From contig NZ_SORN01000002.1 in the NCBI RefSeq assembly GCF_004366635.1, positions 493,197-557,196 of the forward strand: DNA of 64,000 nucleotides, read 5' to 3'. The DNA is from Roseinatronobacter bogoriensis DSM 18756. Its GTDB lineage: Bacteria > Pseudomonadota > Alphaproteobacteria > Rhodobacterales > Rhodobacteraceae. The position numbers and the translations under genes are program-made. The notes beneath the pieces were generated by a model. The model was given only the letters and a program-made list of their open reading frames with translations, ran no database searches and had not been told where the DNA came from. Below are positions 62,053-64,000 of this stretch, one piece after another. The first letter of the stretch is position 1. Every line of letters starts with the position of its first letter.

Positions 62053-63026
62053 CCGTGATAAGACCTGTGATTCGGGGAACTGGCCACTATCTGCCCGCGC
62101 GCGTGGTCCCCAACTCGGAATTTGCCAAGACGCTGGACACAAGCGACGAATGGATCGTGTCGCGCTCAGGGATAGAGCGGCGCCATTTCGCGGCAGAGGG
62201 TGAGTTTACATCTGATCTTGCGATCCACGCCGCGCGGGCTGCTTTGGCGGATGCTGGTCTCGATGCGAATGACATGGATGCGATTATCGTCGCAACCTCA
62301 ACGCCGGATTACACCTTTCCTGCTGTGGCAACACAGGTCCAGGCCGGTCTGGGCATGACCCGAGGATTTGCTTTCGACATTCAGGCTGTCTGCGCGGGGT
62401 TTGTATTTGCACTGGCAAATGCCAGCGGGCTGATTGCTGCGGGACAGGCGCAGCGCGTGCTTGTCATCGGTGCCGAAACCTTCTCGCGCATCATGGATTG
62501 GAGCGATCGTGGCAGCTGCGTGCTGTTCGGAGATGGGGCTGGCGCGCTGGTCCTTGAAGGGCAGGACAGCGCTGGCACAAACGCCGACCGGGGTGTGCTG
62601 GCCTGTGATCTGAATTCGGACGGGCGTTACCGCGACTTGTTATATGTAGATGGCGGTGTGTCGCGTACAGGTGCCGCAGGGGTACTGCGCATGCAAGGGC
62701 GTGAGGTCTTCCGCCATGCTGTTGAAAAGCTGGCAAGCACGGCGACAGATGCGCTTGCGAAAGCTGGGCTGACTGCGGCAGATGTCGATTGGGTCGTGCC
62801 CCATCAAGCCAATCTGCGCATCATCAAAGGAACCGCTCAGAAACTGGGCGTGTCGATGGATAATGTCGTGGTCACCGTGCAGGATCATGGCAATACATCG
62901 GCTGCCTCTATCCCGCTGGCCTTGTCAGTCGCAAATGCAGAGGGGCGGTTCAAGCAGGGCGATCTGATTCTGACCGAGGCGATCGGTGGCGGGTTGAGTT
63001 GGGGCGCGGTTGCATTGCGTTGGTAA
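62049..63026 (+). CDS. fabH: 3-oxoacyl-[ACP] synthase III (FabH)
   Basis: Starts fatty-acid synthesis by condensing acetyl-CoA with malonyl-ACP, 325 residues. The catalytic cysteine is in DIQAVCAGFVFAL, the histidine in VVPHQANLRII and the asparagine in DHGNTSAASIPLAL. N-terminal GTGHYLPARVV fits FabH. Overlaps plsX by 4 bases; ihfA follows after 95 bases. Confidence 0.96.
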   Translation: MTVIRPVIRGTGHYLPARVVPNSEFAKTLDTSDEWIVSRSGIERRHFAAEGEFTSDLAIHAARAALADAGLDANDMDAIIVATSTPDYTFPAVATQVQAGLGMTRGFAFDIQAVCAGFVFALANASGLIAAGQAQRVLVIGAETFSRIMDWSDRGSCVLFGDGAGALVLEGQDSAGTNADRGVLACDLNSDGRYRDLLYVDGGVSRTGAAGVLRMQGREVFRHAVEKLASTATDALAKAGLTAADVDWVVPHQANLRIIKGTAQKLGVSMDNVVVTVQDHGNTSAASIPLALSVANAEGRFKQGDLILTEAIGGGLSWGAVALRW

Positions 63027-63121
63027 GGGGCAGCTAAGCAGTTTAACGCCATGCAGCAAGCCCCTGATATTGACTCGAAAATCACTTTCCCCCATGCTAT
63101 CGCAAATCGTCGGGGGATAAG

Positions 63122-63430
63122 ATGTCAAGCAAAACACTGACGCGGATGGATTTGACCGAAGCGGTTTTCAGAGAGGTGGGCCTGTCGCGCAATGATTCCT
63201 CTGCGCTGGTCGATGCGGTATTGCAACACGTGTCGGATGCGCTGGCAAAAGGCGAACAGGTCAAGATTTCATCTTTCGGAACCTTTTCGGTACGTGACAA
63301 GAATGCGCGCGTGGGCCGAAATCCGAAAACTGGCGAAGAGGTTCCTATTTCTTCGCGTCGCGTACTAACTTTCCGTCCGTCGCATCTGATGAAAGAGCGT
63401 GTGGCCGAGGGCAATCGAAGACAGGAATAA
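63122..63430 (+). CDS. ihfA: integration host factor, alpha subunit
   Basis: 102-residue DNA-bending protein that works as a heterodimer with IHF beta. TLTRMDLTEAVFREVGLSR and VKISSFGTFSVRDKNARVGR carry the DNA-binding arm, ending RVLTFRPSHLMKERV. The arm has RNPKTGEEVPI, with the proline that inserts into DNA and the alpha-type sequence around it. The next gene starts 2 bases later, so they are cotranscribed. Confidence 0.94.
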   Translation: MSSKTLTRMDLTEAVFREVGLSRNDSSALVDAVLQHVSDALAKGEQVKISSFGTFSVRDKNARVGRNPKTGEEVPISSRRVLTFRPSHLMKERVAEGNRRQE

Positions 63431-63432
63431 CC

Positions 63433-64000
63433 ATGCGAAAGGCACCGGACGCGTTTCGCACAATCAGCGAAGCGTCGGATGCATTGCAGACCCCGGCGCA
63501 TGTCTTGCGTTTTTGGGAAAGCAAATTCCCACAGATCAAACCTGTAAAACGCGCGGGTGGTCGCAGGTATTACCGACCTGCCGATATATCCTTGCTTTCA
63601 GGCATAAAGACGCTGCTACATGATCAGGGGATGACAATTCGCGGGGTTCAGAAACTTCTTGTCGAAAAGGGCGCACGTCATGTTGCCGGGCTGGCCGTCG
63701 CGCCTGCATCGACCGAGGATATTCTGGACATTCAAAACGAAGCTGTCACACAACAGCCCGATCAGCACACGGATTGGGATCAATCTGGCCTAAGCAAGGA
63801 CACACCGCCACAGCCCGAAGCTGTGGAACCGGAAGAGGCTGAGGTTCCAGCGGCTGGCGCGGAACCTGACGAAGCGGAGAAACCTGACCATGTGTCGGCT
63901 GAGGCTGAGGCTGAGGCTGAGGCTGAGGCTGAGGCTGAGGCTGAGGCTGAGGCTGAGGCTGAGGCTGAGGCTGAGGCTGAGGCTGAGGCTGAGGCTGAGG
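63433..64000 (+). CDS. MerR family regulator with (Ala-Glu) repeat tail (3' end outside window)
   Basis: Reading frame from ATG 63433, 2 bases after ihfA, still open at the window edge (189 codons visible). Residues 1-75 are a MerR-type DNA-binding domain (FRTISEASDALQTPAHVLRF, WESKFPQIKPVKRAGGRRYY). Then comes an acidic linker, and from 63898 the six-base unit GCTGAG is repeated at least 17 times, giving an uninterrupted Ala-Glu run. Homologues in this position follow ihfA in other Rhodobacterales. The effector is unknown. Confidence 0.85.
   Translation, partial: MRKAPDAFRTISEASDALQTPAHVLRFWESKFPQIKPVKRAGGRRYYRPADISLLSGIKTLLHDQGMTIRGVQKLLVEKGARHVAGLAVAPASTEDILDIQNEAVTQQPDQHTDWDQSGLSKDTPPQPEAVEPEEAEVPAAGAEPDEAEKPDHVSAEAEAEAEAEAEAEAEAEAEAEAEAEAEAEAEAE
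63898..64000 (+). repeat. tandem hexanucleotide repeat (GCTGAG)n
   Basis: At least 17 exact copies of GCTGAG (103 bases visible) running to the end of the window, in frame in the MerR-type gene. The unit length is a multiple of three, so copy-number changes keep the frame. The repeat continues beyond the window. Confidence 0.97.

Noticed and set aside
63898..64000. CRISPR-like repetitive DNA
   Set aside because: The repeat is contiguous with no spacers and lies in an open reading frame; it is a simple tandem repeat.

Overview
The window is a 64-kb piece of a GC-rich alphaproteobacterial chromosome, most likely from the Rhodobacterales (Roseobacter/Rhodobacter group). The assignment rests on gene content and order: an E1-beta subunit carrying its own lipoyl domain in the pyruvate dehydrogenase operon, a PccR-type regulator with propionyl-CoA carboxylase, the order YceD - rpmF - plsX - fabH - ihfA - MerR, an MmcB-like protein, a Hint-domain protein, OlsB and IalB. 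Coding density is high, and most genes are core metabolism or housekeeping. I see no prophage, insertion sequence, CRISPR array or defence island.

Layout. 1-4 kb: sarcosine oxidase alpha (cut by the window edge) and gamma, then iron-type superoxide dismutase. 4-8.5 kb: a ugpBAEC glycerol-3-phosphate ABC transporter with a divergent LysR regulator. 9.5-17 kb: a frameshifted stub of a TctA permease, an oxalyl-CoA-synthetase-like ligase, a ketopantoate-reductase-like protein, an esterase and AlkA on the other strand, an MFS carrier and a second acyl-CoA ligase. 17-22 kb: proA-proB-obgE and a HerA-like ATPase. 22-29 kb: a candidate small RNA, IalB, MmcB, tRNA-Pro(UGG), a DUF192 protein with a double cold-shock protein, pdxH, fabI, gpt, cmk. 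28.7-33 kb: MipA/OmpV, PepA, HolC, an M20 peptidase.

33.5-45.3 kb is the most integrated region. It encodes propionyl-CoA to succinyl-CoA conversion (pccB, pccA, methylmalonyl-CoA mutase), with five small uncharacterised genes in and around the carboxylase operon, two of them tiny sibling lipoproteins. The regulator pccR is separated from pccB by an MFS exporter gene, and TTTGCAAA boxes lie in front of both pccB and pccR.

45-53.6 kb: an SH3-type periplasmic protein, a hydroxyacid dehydrogenase, a cytosine-deaminase-like amidohydrolase, an SDR enzyme, a UspA protein with a BCCT osmolyte transporter, a Hint-domain protein and a tandem UspA. 53.7-57.4 kb: pdhABC. 57.4-64 kb: cysE, olsB, bamE, then the yceD-rpmF-plsX-fabH-ihfA-merR block. 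The MerR-type gene runs off the window through an in-frame hexanucleotide repeat. No clearly new multi-gene system stands out. The best leads are the small genes of the pcc operon, the pcc regulatory layout, the 22.4-kb RNA candidate and the repeat at the right edge.
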